Positions 12,732 through 19,820 of a stretch of 35,603 nt of DNA are shown one piece after another. Numbering within the stretch: position 1 is the stretch's first letter; each line of letters begins with the position of its first letter. A program made the translations under genes and the position numbers. Source of the stretch: a virus. Under the pieces are notes generated by a model. It worked only from the letters and a program-made list of their open reading frames with translations. It ran no database searches and was not told where the DNA came from. The DNA lies in the IMG/VR virus record IMGVR_UViG_3300032156_000044, positions 1-35,603 of that record. One strand, written 5' to 3'.

Positions 12732-14184
12732 GGAGCCAGAGTCTTTTTTGGACAAAATCTCGCCCGCGCAGAAATTATTTTTAAGGAAACAACTCGAAGC
12801 GGAGCTTTGTAAACGCTCTCTATATGAGTTCTTTAAATATGCGACCAAAATATTAGAGCCATCGACATCCTGGGATTACAACTGGCACTTCGAATATGTC
12901 TGCGACATCCTTCAGGCGGAATTTGAGCGGATCCAGCGTGGGGACCCGAAGGCCCGAGATATAATTCTCTCATTACCATTCCGATGTGGTAAGAGTATAT
13001 TGGTGTCCACTATATTCCCCGCGTGGGTATTGATTAAGGACCCCAGTATGGCTATAATTAATGTATCTGCGACACAGGACCTAGCCACGAAATTCAGTCA
13101 TAAAGCGAAGATATTAATAGACTCAATCTGGTATCAGGAACATTTTGGTGATATATTCAAACTCCGCCAGGATTCCAAGGCGAAGTCCAATTTCCTGACT
13201 GATAAAGGTGGATCGATCACCGCGTTCGGGATCGGATCCACTATAATCGGAAGCGGCGGGCGGATGATTCTCGTTGATGATCCAAATAGTCCAGGCACAA
13301 CAAGTCAATCCGCAATGACCGAAGTTATCAATACTTATCTCGATATTATCTATTCCAGACTTAATAACCCAATTGTAGACCTTCGTTTGGTGATGCAACA
13401 AAGGATCAATGTAAATGATCTTACTGGGTACCTATTAAGAACTCAACCTGACAAATATCAACATATATGCATTCCCGCTATATTGTCCAGCGATCTGGAA
13501 CCCGCGGAATTATCTGAAAAATATATAGATGGCTTATTTTGGAGTAATCGTTTCACACAGAAAGTCTTGGACGATTTTAGCATGACATTGCGTCCGCAGG
13601 CGTTCGCAAGTCAATTGATGATGAGGCCATCAGTTATTGAAGGAGACCTTATCAAAAGAGAGTGGTTCAAGTATATAAAACTCTCGGATGCAATGGCAAT
13701 GAACATTGTTTGGAATCTTGTTATAGATACCGCATACACAAGTCAATCCGCAAATGATCCGAGCGCGTTGATGGTCTGTGGTGTAAAGAATAACCTGTTA
13801 TATATCAGGCAAGTCAGGCAAAGATGGTTACAATTCTACGAACTCCTGGAAGAGATAAAAGAGTTGCAGAAGATCTATATGATAAAGAATATTTTTATAG
13901 AAAGTAAGGCATCTGGTATAAGCATCCAACAAGAACTCAAACGCCAGACTAATTTCAATGTGTTACCATTACAACCAATTGGAGATAAGACTGCAAGAGT
14001 TATATCAATACAACCACAATTACAGAGCGGCAGAGTTGTTCTTGTGCAGGACGATTGGAATGACGGATTCTTGAATGAATGCGCGAGCTTTCCTAATGGT
14101 CGCGATGATATGGTTGATGATCTTTGTTATGCGGTACAGGAATTTGTTAATAAAAGCACAGGAATAATATTTAAAGCGAGATGA
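12712..14184 (+). CDS. Terminase large subunit
   Basis: 490 aa, usual length. TerL is the ATP-driven packaging motor with a headful or site-specific nuclease. ATPase: Walker A LPFRCGKS (88-95; the usual Gly before Cys position is Arg, so it is a variant loop), Walker B MILVDDP (185-191), coupling motif near MQQRINVNDLTG (228-239). Nuclease (RNase H-like): LVIDTAYT (D339), IFIESKASG (E397), GRDDMVDDL (D465-D470). The N-terminal coding part, about 12735-13330, is clearly richer in G/C and in codons such as CGG, GGG and GCG than the rest and than its neighbours. Followed by a 58-base gap. Confidence 0.9.
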   Translation: MQATTIKEPESFLDKISPAQKLFLRKQLEAELCKRSLYEFFKYATKILEPSTSWDYNWHFEYVCDILQAEFERIQRGDPKARDIILSLPFRCGKSILVSTIFPAWVLIKDPSMAIINVSATQDLATKFSHKAKILIDSIWYQEHFGDIFKLRQDSKAKSNFLTDKGGSITAFGIGSTIIGSGGRMILVDDPNSPGTTSQSAMTEVINTYLDIIYSRLNNPIVDLRLVMQQRINVNDLTGYLLRTQPDKYQHICIPAILSSDLEPAELSEKYIDGLFWSNRFTQKVLDDFSMTLRPQAFASQLMMRPSVIEGDLIKREWFKYIKLSDAMAMNIVWNLVIDTAYTSQSANDPSALMVCGVKNNLLYIRQVRQRWLQFYELLEEIKELQKIYMIKNIFIESKASGISIQQELKRQTNFNVLPLQPIGDKTARVISIQPQLQSGRVVLVQDDWNDGFLNECASFPNGRDDMVDDLCYAVQEFVNKSTGIIFKAR

Positions 14185-14242
14185 GAATGCTAAAATATTA
14201 CCAATATCCTTCTGCGGATTGACTTTTAAAGTATAAATTATT

Positions 14243-15037
14243 ATGAAAGAAATATTATTTAATGAAAAGAAATACCAGGCGCCAGAATCCTGGCCCGAAG
14301 TTACATTGAGAATGGTCATCAGGACATCTCAACTGGATGCATTAATTGAGGATGCCCCGATTATCTCCATTATCGCAGGATATTGTGATATACCAACCAA
14401 TGAATTGAAGTTATCAAAGGTCAATGAGATGCAGGAGATCTTAACCACATTGGAATTCATATATGAACCATATAAGCCAACTCCCGGCAATTTCTTTATT
14501 TTAAATGGAATAACTTATGCCTGTGAAGAAGATATTCTTGACCAGACATTTGAGACCTGGGTAAGTACCCAGACCATTCTTTATAATTATCGTGAGGACC
14601 CGGTGGCAGGATTACCGAGGATGATTGCCACGTTATGCAAGAAGGAAGGAGAGACATTGGATGACATAAACCTCGATAAGAGGACAGAGTTGTTCCTGGA
14701 TCTTCCTATAACCATTGCAAAGGACATTGAAAGTTTTTTTTTAAACAGTTTGATCGCGTTAAGGACAATTACCCAGTTATATTCCAGCATTCCAGATCTG
14801 GAAAAGTTAGTCCTGCACAAGTTCAACGAATTAAGCAATATGATGAAAGCACAGCAGGAGCGACATGGTTTATCTTTGCTTATGAAATGTCAGATTGGTC
14901 TTTACCGAATTTACTTGGAACATATAAGAAAACTCTTGGTGAAGTCCTTCAATTCGCAACTTTCAAAAGGCTCAAAGAAGACTTGGATGCGGATCTTGAA
15001 AGGATTGCTTATGAGGATGCAAAGAAAAAATAAATAA
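14243..15037 (+). CDS. Tail assembly chaperone, zero-frame product (gpG-like)
   Basis: 264 aa if translated without frameshift. Residues 1-168 have the layout of Bacteroidota-phage tail assembly chaperones: ILFNEKKYQAPESWPEVTLR, a helical middle, FILNGITYACEEDILDQTFE and ELFLDLPITIAKDIESFFLN. These proteins hold the tape measure during tail polymerisation. At codons 167-168 the heptamer T-TTA-AAC is in slippery phase. Beyond it the zero frame stays open but its last 60 residues look unnatural (QERHGLSLLMKCQIGLYRIY then a poly-basic tail), whereas the -1 frame encodes a better protein. So the long zero-frame tail may be of no value or only made in part. Expected position for a chaperone is just upstream of the tape measure; here it follows terminase. 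Confidence 0.7.
   Translation: MKEILFNEKKYQAPESWPEVTLRMVIRTSQLDALIEDAPIISIIAGYCDIPTNELKLSKVNEMQEILTTLEFIYEPYKPTPGNFFILNGITYACEEDILDQTFETWVSTQTILYNYREDPVAGLPRMIATLCKKEGETLDDINLDKRTELFLDLPITIAKDIESFFLNSLIALRTITQLYSSIPDLEKLVLHKFNELSNMMKAQQERHGLSLLMKCQIGLYRIYLEHIRKLLVKSFNSQLSKGSKKTWMRILKGLLMRMQRKNK
14731..15033 (+). CDS. -1 frame extension of tail assembly chaperone (gpT-like)
   Basis: This frame opens just after a TGA at 14728-14730 and has no early ATG, so it needs a shift from the upstream frame. A slip on TTTAAAC (14740-14746) gives a 263-aa fusion: 168 zero-frame residues plus 95 beginning QFDRVKDNYPVIFQHSR. The tail GATWFIFAYEMSDWSLPNLL, TLGEVLQFATFKRLKEDLD and ERIAYEDAKKK is well formed and typical for the C-terminal part of tail chaperone fusions. 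Both frames end within 4 bases (15033 and 15037). The nine-T run also leaves open a sequencing indel, in which case the gene is simply one continuous frame. Confidence 0.65.
   Translation, partial: KFFFKQFDRVKDNYPVIFQHSRSGKVSPAQVQRIKQYDESTAGATWFIFAYEMSDWSLPNLLGTYKKTLGEVLQFATFKRLKEDLDADLERIAYEDAKKK
14740..14746 (+). promoter_or_regulatory. TTTAAAC slippery heptamer for -1 frameshift
   Basis: Zero-frame codons are ..TTT TTA AAC.., giving X-XXY-YYZ in correct phase after a run of nine T (14734-14742). It lies 10 bases after the stop that opens the -1 frame. A short palindrome CCAGATCTGG follows about 45 bases downstream, rather far for a classic stimulator. Confidence 0.6.
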
Positions 15038-15384
15038 TGATGAGTAGTACGCATGATGTAATTTGTAGAAAATGTGGCAAGAATATTGCATGGTGGTCAC
15101 AATGGGATAATATTCAATATCGGGATGAATATGAATGTCAAGGAAAAGTTTGGCAAAAGTATGAACATTGGCATTTTGGAAAAACACAAAGTAATGCCGA
15201 ACCAACGCCAGAATATGTTATTGAATGTTATGGAAAGCCATTAAAAGTCAAGCGTCATTCAAAAGAATTATGGCATTGTTCTATTGTAAATAATACTCAA
15301 TATTGTGAAGAATGTGCAAAAGAATTAAAATATAGATGTCCTAAATGCGGAGGAGAAATTAAACTCACACGAAAAAGCAGATGA
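15037..15384 (+). CDS. Multi-zinc-ribbon protein
   Basis: 115 aa with nine cysteines, of which three pairs are CxxC: C10/C13 (ICRKCGK), C90/C93 (YCEECAK) and C101/C104 (RCPKCGGEIKL). The rest is rich in His/Trp (KYEHWHFGK, KELWHCSI). The plan is a rubredoxin/zinc-ribbon type found in small phage and host proteins that bind nucleic acid or protein partners. A second ATG at 15040 is equally possible. Overlaps the chaperone stop (TAATG). No enzymatic motif seen. Confidence 0.6.
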   Translation: MMSSTHDVICRKCGKNIAWWSQWDNIQYRDEYECQGKVWQKYEHWHFGKTQSNAEPTPEYVIECYGKPLKVKRHSKELWHCSIVNNTQYCEECAKELKYRCPKCGGEIKLTRKSR

Positions 15385-15405
15385 ATATATTTTTCAATGT
15401 GCGAT

Positions 15406-15675
15406 TTAAGCATTTCTTATATCTTCCAGCATTTGCCAGAAGTTCGGATATTTTGTTTCGATATTATTCATATTAAAATAATACATAATTCCCACAAAAT
15501 TCGGATCTGTATCATCAGTAATGCAATCATCGGTAAAGCTTCTCAATGTATTATCAATGAGTCTTGCGTGGGATAATGATAAAGCATACATTGTCACATC
15601 TCCATCAATTGTTACAGTATGTCCTGTGGTGAGATTCATCAATATCCATTCTTGTGTCATTACAATTTTCGTCAT
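15406..15675 (-). CDS. Small hypothetical protein
   Basis: 89 aa. MTKIVMTQEWILMNLTTGHT and VTIDGDVTMYALSLSHARLI suggest a beta hairpin plus helix; then an acidic loop (FTDDCITDDTDPN) and an aromatic helical end (NIETKYPNFWQMLEDI). No family recognised. Transcribed leftward against the structural operon and convergent with the zinc-ribbon gene (21-base gap). It has its own upstream control region with two candidate promoter elements. Confidence 0.55.
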   Translation of the reverse strand: MTKIVMTQEWILMNLTTGHTVTIDGDVTMYALSLSHARLIDNTLRSFTDDCITDDTDPNFVGIMYYFNMNNIETKYPNFWQMLEDIRNA

Positions 15676-15693
15676 ATTATAATTTTTATATAG

Positions 15694-15700
15694 ATATAAC
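15694..15700 (-). promoter_or_regulatory. GTTATAT late-promoter-like element (site I)
   Basis: Minus-strand GTTATAT, 18 bases upstream of the ATG at 15675, downstream of the degenerate host-type promoter at 15729. The gene may therefore be expressed in two phases. Confidence 0.4.
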
Positions 15701-15728
15701 TATATTTGTATAATTTTAAATATTGGTG

Positions 15729-15760
15729 TAAAGATATGCATTAATTTTGACACAGCCACA
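15729..15760 (-). promoter_or_regulatory. Degenerate host-type promoter (TGTG-N20-TATCTTTA)
   Basis: This is a diverged copy of the promoter at 16333-16364: about 45 bases align with about seven differences. One change lies in -33 (TGTG for TTTG) and one in -7 (TATCTTTA for TATCTTTG), with the 20-base spacing kept. It probably drives 15675 more weakly. Confidence 0.5.
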
Positions 15761-15765
15761 TATTT

Positions 15766-16089
15766 TCACATATGTTCTGCTTTTAATCTTAATTTAAGTT
15801 CAGAAATTCTTAATTTAGCTCTATTAATTTCATTTTCTCTTGTTTCAGAAGTTATAAAAGTATCATTTTCAATAGTTTTAATACGATCTTCAAAATATAA
15901 TATCCTTTTCTTAATTAATGTTTCAAATTCTGTTTTACTCTCCTGCAAATCTGGTTCTGCTTCAATAGAGGCAAGTATAGCATCAGCAATCTTAGGAAAA
16001 TAATCATTCCAATTATATTGGCCTATTTCCATTTGCTTTGGATTATAGAATTCTTCAAGTATCTTCATGATCTGTTCTCTCTTTGTCAT
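15766..16089 (-). CDS. Helical protein, coiled-coil C-terminus
   Basis: 107 aa. Residues 1-25 (TKREQIMKILEEFYNPKQME) and NWNDYFPKIADAILASIEAE make a small helical domain; residues about 55-103 form a long charged helix (KKRILYFEDRIKTIENDTF, then RENEINRAKLRISELKLRL), likely a coiled coil. No family recognised. Its start overlaps the upstream membrane-protein gene by 4 bases (ATGA), so the two products are probably made together and may work together at the membrane. Confidence 0.6.
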   Translation of the reverse strand: MTKREQIMKILEEFYNPKQMEIGQYNWNDYFPKIADAILASIEAEPDLQESKTEFETLIKKRILYFEDRIKTIENDTFITSETRENEINRAKLRISELKLRLKAEHM

Positions 16090-16247
16090 GGCTTGGAGTT
16101 TAATATTAAATTTATCAAAAGCATTAAAAGACTACTGATTATAAATCCAAGAATAAAACCAAACCAGATTAATCTATTACTCTTTTTAATAACCCATCTG
16201 AGGAGATCATCTTCTGACCCAACTAAAAAATCTTTAATTATTTTCAT
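16086..16247 (-). CDS. 53-aa single-pass membrane protein
   Basis: 53 aa, too short for standard cut-offs. MKIIKDFLVGSEDDLLRWVI is an amphipathic front, KKSNR is a positive patch, then LIWFGFILGFIISSLLMLLI is a clear transmembrane helix with a short outside tail (NLILNSKP). Positive-inside rule suggests the N-terminus is in the cytoplasm. It ends in ATGA overlap with the coiled-coil gene and lies behind an exact host-type promoter (16333-16364), so it is probably expressed early. Roles to consider: superinfection exclusion or another membrane modifier, or holin/antiholin-type control; the sequence does not decide. Confidence 0.65.
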   Translation of the reverse strand: MKIIKDFLVGSEDDLLRWVIKKSNRLIWFGFILGFIISSLLMLLINLILNSKP

Positions 16248-16252
16248 ATTAT

Positions 16253-16300
16253 TTAAGGTTTCTTGGATTTTTTATTCTGTTTATCTTCCATTTGTTTCAT
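16253..16300 (-). CDS. Possible 15-aa basic leader peptide
   Basis: MKQMEDKQNKKSKKP, between the host-type promoter and the membrane-protein gene; its stop is 5 bases before the next ATG. It may be a tiny gene, a leader peptide or chance. Confidence 0.2.
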   Translation of the reverse strand: MKQMEDKQNKKSKKP

Positions 16301-16332
16301 TGATTTTCGGATTCCTCATTTTAAATATGGGA

Positions 16333-16364
16333 CAAAGATATGTATTAATTTTAATCCAGCCAAA
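16333..16364 (-). promoter_or_regulatory. Host-type promoter (TTTG-N20-TATCTTTG)
   Basis: Minus strand: -33 TTTG (16361-16364), 20-base spacer, -7 TATCTTTG (16333-16340), an exact Bacteroidota consensus match. It points leftward into the membrane-protein operon and is back to back with the rightward GTTATAT element at 16411. Confidence 0.75.
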
Positions 16365-16410
16365 TATTTTCACATATATTTTCAAAAAAAGTGCTGGTAG
16401 TTTAATTTTC

Positions 16411-16417
16411 GTTATAT
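16411..16417 (+). promoter_or_regulatory. GTTATAT late-promoter-like element (site B)
   Basis: GTTATAT, 16 bases upstream of the ATG at 16434, the first gene of the neck/tail cluster. The preceding gene-free stretch holds the leftward host-type promoter. Confidence 0.55.
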
Positions 16418-16433
16418 CCATATACTATAAAAT

Positions 16434-16871
16434 ATGACAATTCAAAATCTGGTTGATGTTTGTAAGGACATAACCTTACATAAATTACAATTTAAATCCT
16501 TTTATATTGGTAATACCTGGGATATGTCAGCTGGTAAAGCTGATATCTATCCATGTTTATGGCTTGAAATGCCAGTTTTAGTAGATTATCAGACAATTAA
16601 TAAGATCAATAAGCAATTTACATTTTCTCTTGATCTTATAATATTACCAAAATTGGATGATACCACGGATGAAATTAATATGATTTCCCACATGGAAGAA
16701 TATGCGGATGAATTTCTTTATTATTTAAAACAGAATCCGGATTTTATCTTAATGGATTTTCCGACTGGATTAACGATCAAGTCGATTAATGCCGATAATG
16801 CCTGTGGGATCAGACTTGATATTAAAGTAAAAACTGGTAGAGTATGTCCGCCATTAGATTTAATAACATAA
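16434..16871 (+). CDS. Neck / tail-completion protein (putative)
   Basis: 145 aa. Pattern: VCKDITLHKLQFKSFYIGN, then WDMSAGKADIYPCLWLEMPV, a strand FTFSLDLIILPKLDDTTDE, a helix EEYADEFLYYLKQ, and FPTGLTIKSINADNACGIR. This alpha/beta layout, with conserved 'SFyiGntWDm' and 'INADNACGIRLDI', is one I associate with a single-copy gene in Bacteroidota phages next to an HK97 gp10-like gene, as here. Small proteins in this place form the tail terminator or neck ring. Homology not tested. Confidence 0.6.
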   Translation: MTIQNLVDVCKDITLHKLQFKSFYIGNTWDMSAGKADIYPCLWLEMPVLVDYQTINKINKQFTFSLDLIILPKLDDTTDEINMISHMEEYADEFLYYLKQNPDFILMDFPTGLTIKSINADNACGIRLDIKVKTGRVCPPLDLIT

Positions 16872-16876
16872 AAAAT

Positions 16877-17335
16877 ATGCCTGGAGTAATTAAAATAAAT
16901 GTTACTGATGAATTAATCAAGGAAATTACCGCTGGTGTTAAAATAATAATGGAAGCCTATAAACTTGGCGGTAGTGATTTGATCAATAGTGTTGAATGGC
17001 AATATAAGCAGAATATATTTGTTTTGATTGCCAATGATTATTTCCAATGGATTAATTTAGGACGCAGGCCAAAAGCCCGAAAAGTTCCGGTTGAAGCATT
17101 AATTAAGTGGATAAAGAAGAAAGGAATAATACCAAGGCCAGGTCAAAGTGTGAATTCTCTGGCATTTGCAATGCAAAATTCAATATATAAAGTAGGAATA
17201 AAAGCTCGTAAATTCATTGATCCGATAATCGGGCAAACATTAGATATATTAAGTGAAGAACTGGCGGTAAGTTTAAGTATTCAAATAGCTGATGCAATCG
17301 CCGAGGATATGACATTCACATTAGGAAAAATTTAA
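16877..17335 (+). CDS. HK97 gp10-like neck protein (putative)
   Basis: 152 aa from the ATG at 16877 (MPGVIKINV), 5 bases after the previous stop; an upstream ATG at 16844 would overlap that gene by 28 bases. Features of gp10-type head-tail joining proteins: NSVEWQYKQNIFVLIANDYF, QWINLGRRPKARKVPVEAL and IKWIKKKGI, then NSLAFAMQNSIYKVGIKARK. The 'GRRPxARKVPxEALxxWIxxK' block is the best marker. It would sit between the connector and tail tube. The C-terminus is a helix (LSEELAVSLSIQIADAIAED). Confidence 0.7.
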   Translation: MPGVIKINVTDELIKEITAGVKIIMEAYKLGGSDLINSVEWQYKQNIFVLIANDYFQWINLGRRPKARKVPVEALIKWIKKKGIIPRPGQSVNSLAFAMQNSIYKVGIKARKFIDPIIGQTLDILSEELAVSLSIQIADAIAEDMTFTLGKI

Positions 17336-17347
17336 AAAAAAATTATT

Positions 17348-19675
17348 ATGGCACAAGATTATATTATTTGTTCGGGAGAAACACCAGTCACATACAGTTG
17401 CGATATAGCACTGGAGCCTGGATGGAGTTGCGGATTTGTTTGTATTATAATAACTAATTTAAATACAACTTATCATTATGTACCTTACATTTTGACCGTA
17501 GATGCTCCAGTACATAGTCCTCTTACTGTTACTTATCGATTAACATATACGGTAAATGTGTATATGGATTATGAATTAGTAGTTTCTAGTGTACGACATG
17601 AAAATCGTACACATTATTTTACTTATGGTCAAGATACTTACACAATAGAATATCCAAGTGTTGAAGCTTTTCCTTGTTATAAGAAAGTTGATCATGGCGG
17701 TGGAGACTATAACGAATCGACACTTGATCTAGTTGAAGTCATGCCGCAGGTTCCAATTCCAAATTGTGTTCCACCTCCTCCAGAATGTTCTTTATCAATC
17801 GATGCTACATCATCAACTGATCCAAGTCAGCGTGGAGCTTCTGATGGTACCATATCAGCTAATATCAATACCGATGGTGCTCCTGATTGGTATATCAATT
17901 CTGTAATCGATAGTGGTAATTTATCAGGTCATACATTTACAGGACTTACTACTGGCACATATTATATCAAAGCGGTAAGTGGAAGTTGCTGGGATGAGGA
18001 AATCGTTATTGTTTATGAAGGTGAATTCAGATCTGGTGACTTCATTGCCATCAGTCCGACATTAAGCGGTAATACGGTAGCGGTTGAGAATCCTATTTTA
18101 TTAACTCTTTCCACGGCTTTGAATAGTACATCTCCCGATTATTCTATCAATACATTCACGGTAACTGGAACGATTGCCAATGTTGTTGTTAATTTTGCAT
18201 TAACTTTTCCTTATTCTTATGAAGCAGAATTCCGTTCCAAAGGATATCCTGACAGAAGTAACTATTTTTTAGAGTCTATTCTCAAAGATCAGGTTGGAAC
18301 CACAGTTGGAAATAATAATGCTGAAGAAATAGCAACAAGTCTTGGAGAATCATTTCAAAAAGATCCTATACTTTCAAGAATTTATTATATTTCAACATCT
18401 GGATCTGTTGTAACAATGATAGCAAAAGAATTCGGGGCTGTTTATAATTTAAGTGCTACAAATGTAATGATAACTGGATCAAATCTGATTCTTGCTAATG
18501 TGACGCCAGGAATGGCCGAATATGATGGTCAATTAACCGCAGATTATTCACTTTATGCTGAATTATTTGTAAATCAAGTAGCTGAATATGGTGAAGCTGT
18601 TCTTGCAAGTGATTATAAACGAGTGATTGAATTGGAATTACCATTTTCGCAGGACAATATCCATAAATTTGATGTGGCTCCGACGCTTAAGGATTTCGTT
18701 TTATCATCAAAAATAGGTTTCACGATTACAGGTGTAACATATCTTAGTGATATGATAGCTAGTTATTATATGCGTTATGGTGAAAAATATCCATTAGTAA
18801 CCAATTCAAACACCAAAAAGAAACGATATAAAGGTGAAACTGAGAAAGGATATTGTATAAATTCAGCTTTGAATTTTGAAGATGCTAATTCAATGAACGC
18901 ATATTTTGCTACTTCTGGATGTTTGTTTCTTAATACGGCTCCAGATACCAAATATTCGCAAAGAGATGCCAAGGAATTCTATAGTTTTGTTATTCCAAAA
19001 GATTATACTTATCCTCTGGCGGTTTATGGAAACATTTATAATTATGATGGTTCTTCTACTCTTAATGTCAAATTCTTTGATATAACGACTGCTGGGTCGC
19101 CTTACAATTTTGGTGGTGTTGCAGTACTTAGCCTTGGTTATAATGATCTGGGCCTATCCGCATATGAAGCCTCGAGCAAAATTCGTAAAGTTGAATTCCA
19201 AGTCAAGCAAAATGATGGAGGATGGATCAGTTTTACCGAGACAAAGTCTTATTTATTGGAAATAGACGAGCAACCTTCAAATTACAATGTTGCATTTTTA
19301 AATAAATTAGGAGCATATGAAACATATTCATTTACTGGAGAACTTCAGGAAGTTCAGGAGATTACTAGAGATCTATATCAGCGTCCGTATTCAATTAATT
19401 CCAGCGGAGCTGCTACAGTTGGATTTCAATATAATTCAACTCTTAATACAGAATTCACAAAGACTTTTATAGTTAATACTGGAATAATCAGCGCAGATGT
19501 TTATTATTATCTTATGGGATTACTTCAAAGTAATAAGATCTATCATTACGATGATGTCCATGAAACATATTTGAATGTTGTGTCTCAAACAGCGATGAAA
19601 AGCACGAATGCAAATGAATATTTCGTACAGGTTACTTTCAAGGAAACAATTCAAGAAAATGCCGTGTCAATGTAA
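17348..19675 (+). CDS. Large tail structural protein with SprB-like domain
   Basis: 775 aa. N-terminal beta-rich domain (1-140, several cysteines), a short Pro-rich hinge (PNCVPPPPEC, ends near 147), and a domain at about 148-222 with RGASDGTISANINTDGAPDW and TGLTTGTYYIKAVSGSCWDE, which follows the SprB-repeat plan ('GasdGtI ... tGLtaGtY'). Most of the rest (225-775) is beta-rich and ends in a domain with TKTFIVNTGIISADVYYYLM and HYDDVHETYLNVVSQT. SprB repeats are known from gliding adhesins of Bacteroidota; here the domain may help host binding. Position between neck and hub genes and size suggest a tail-tip or baseplate component; no sheath motif seen. Confidence 0.6.
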   Translation: MAQDYIICSGETPVTYSCDIALEPGWSCGFVCIIITNLNTTYHYVPYILTVDAPVHSPLTVTYRLTYTVNVYMDYELVVSSVRHENRTHYFTYGQDTYTIEYPSVEAFPCYKKVDHGGGDYNESTLDLVEVMPQVPIPNCVPPPPECSLSIDATSSTDPSQRGASDGTISANINTDGAPDWYINSVIDSGNLSGHTFTGLTTGTYYIKAVSGSCWDEEIVIVYEGEFRSGDFIAISPTLSGNTVAVENPILLTLSTALNSTSPDYSINTFTVTGTIANVVVNFALTFPYSYEAEFRSKGYPDRSNYFLESILKDQVGTTVGNNNAEEIATSLGESFQKDPILSRIYYISTSGSVVTMIAKEFGAVYNLSATNVMITGSNLILANVTPGMAEYDGQLTADYSLYAELFVNQVAEYGEAVLASDYKRVIELELPFSQDNIHKFDVAPTLKDFVLSSKIGFTITGVTYLSDMIASYYMRYGEKYPLVTNSNTKKKRYKGETEKGYCINSALNFEDANSMNAYFATSGCLFLNTAPDTKYSQRDAKEFYSFVIPKDYTYPLAVYGNIYNYDGSSTLNVKFFDITTAGSPYNFGGVAVLSLGYNDLGLSAYEASSKIRKVEFQVKQNDGGWISFTETKSYLLEIDEQPSNYNVAFLNKLGAYETYSFTGELQEVQEITRDLYQRPYSINSSGAATVGFQYNSTLNTEFTKTFIVNTGIISADVYYYLMGLLQSNKIYHYDDVHETYLNVVSQTAMKSTNANEYFVQVTFKETIQENAVSM

Positions 19676-19709
19676 TATGTTGCCAAGTTCTTTCTTATCT
19701 AGTTTTTTA

Positions 19710-19716
19710 GTTATAT
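19710..19716 (+). promoter_or_regulatory. GTTATAT late-promoter-like element (site G) with a 104-base leader
   Basis: GTTATAT in the 145-base gap before 19821. Unlike other rightward copies it lies 104 bases from the ATG. The leader contains a weak hairpin (CTATAT/ATATAG around 19770-19795) and no U-run or gene. Confidence 0.4.
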
Positions 19717-19820
19717 AATAATACAAAGATAGAACTGTCCGAAGAGTAACTAACGAAAAGGTAAGGTATCTATATGAAGCTTTGGAAGATATAGTATAAT
19801 TTTTTTAATTACCAAAAATA

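Noticed and set aside
16018-16437. Rightward 139-codon open frame
   Set aside because: Runs antisense through two better-supported leftward genes and through two promoter regions; composition is unusual (Phe/Ile/Leu-rich).
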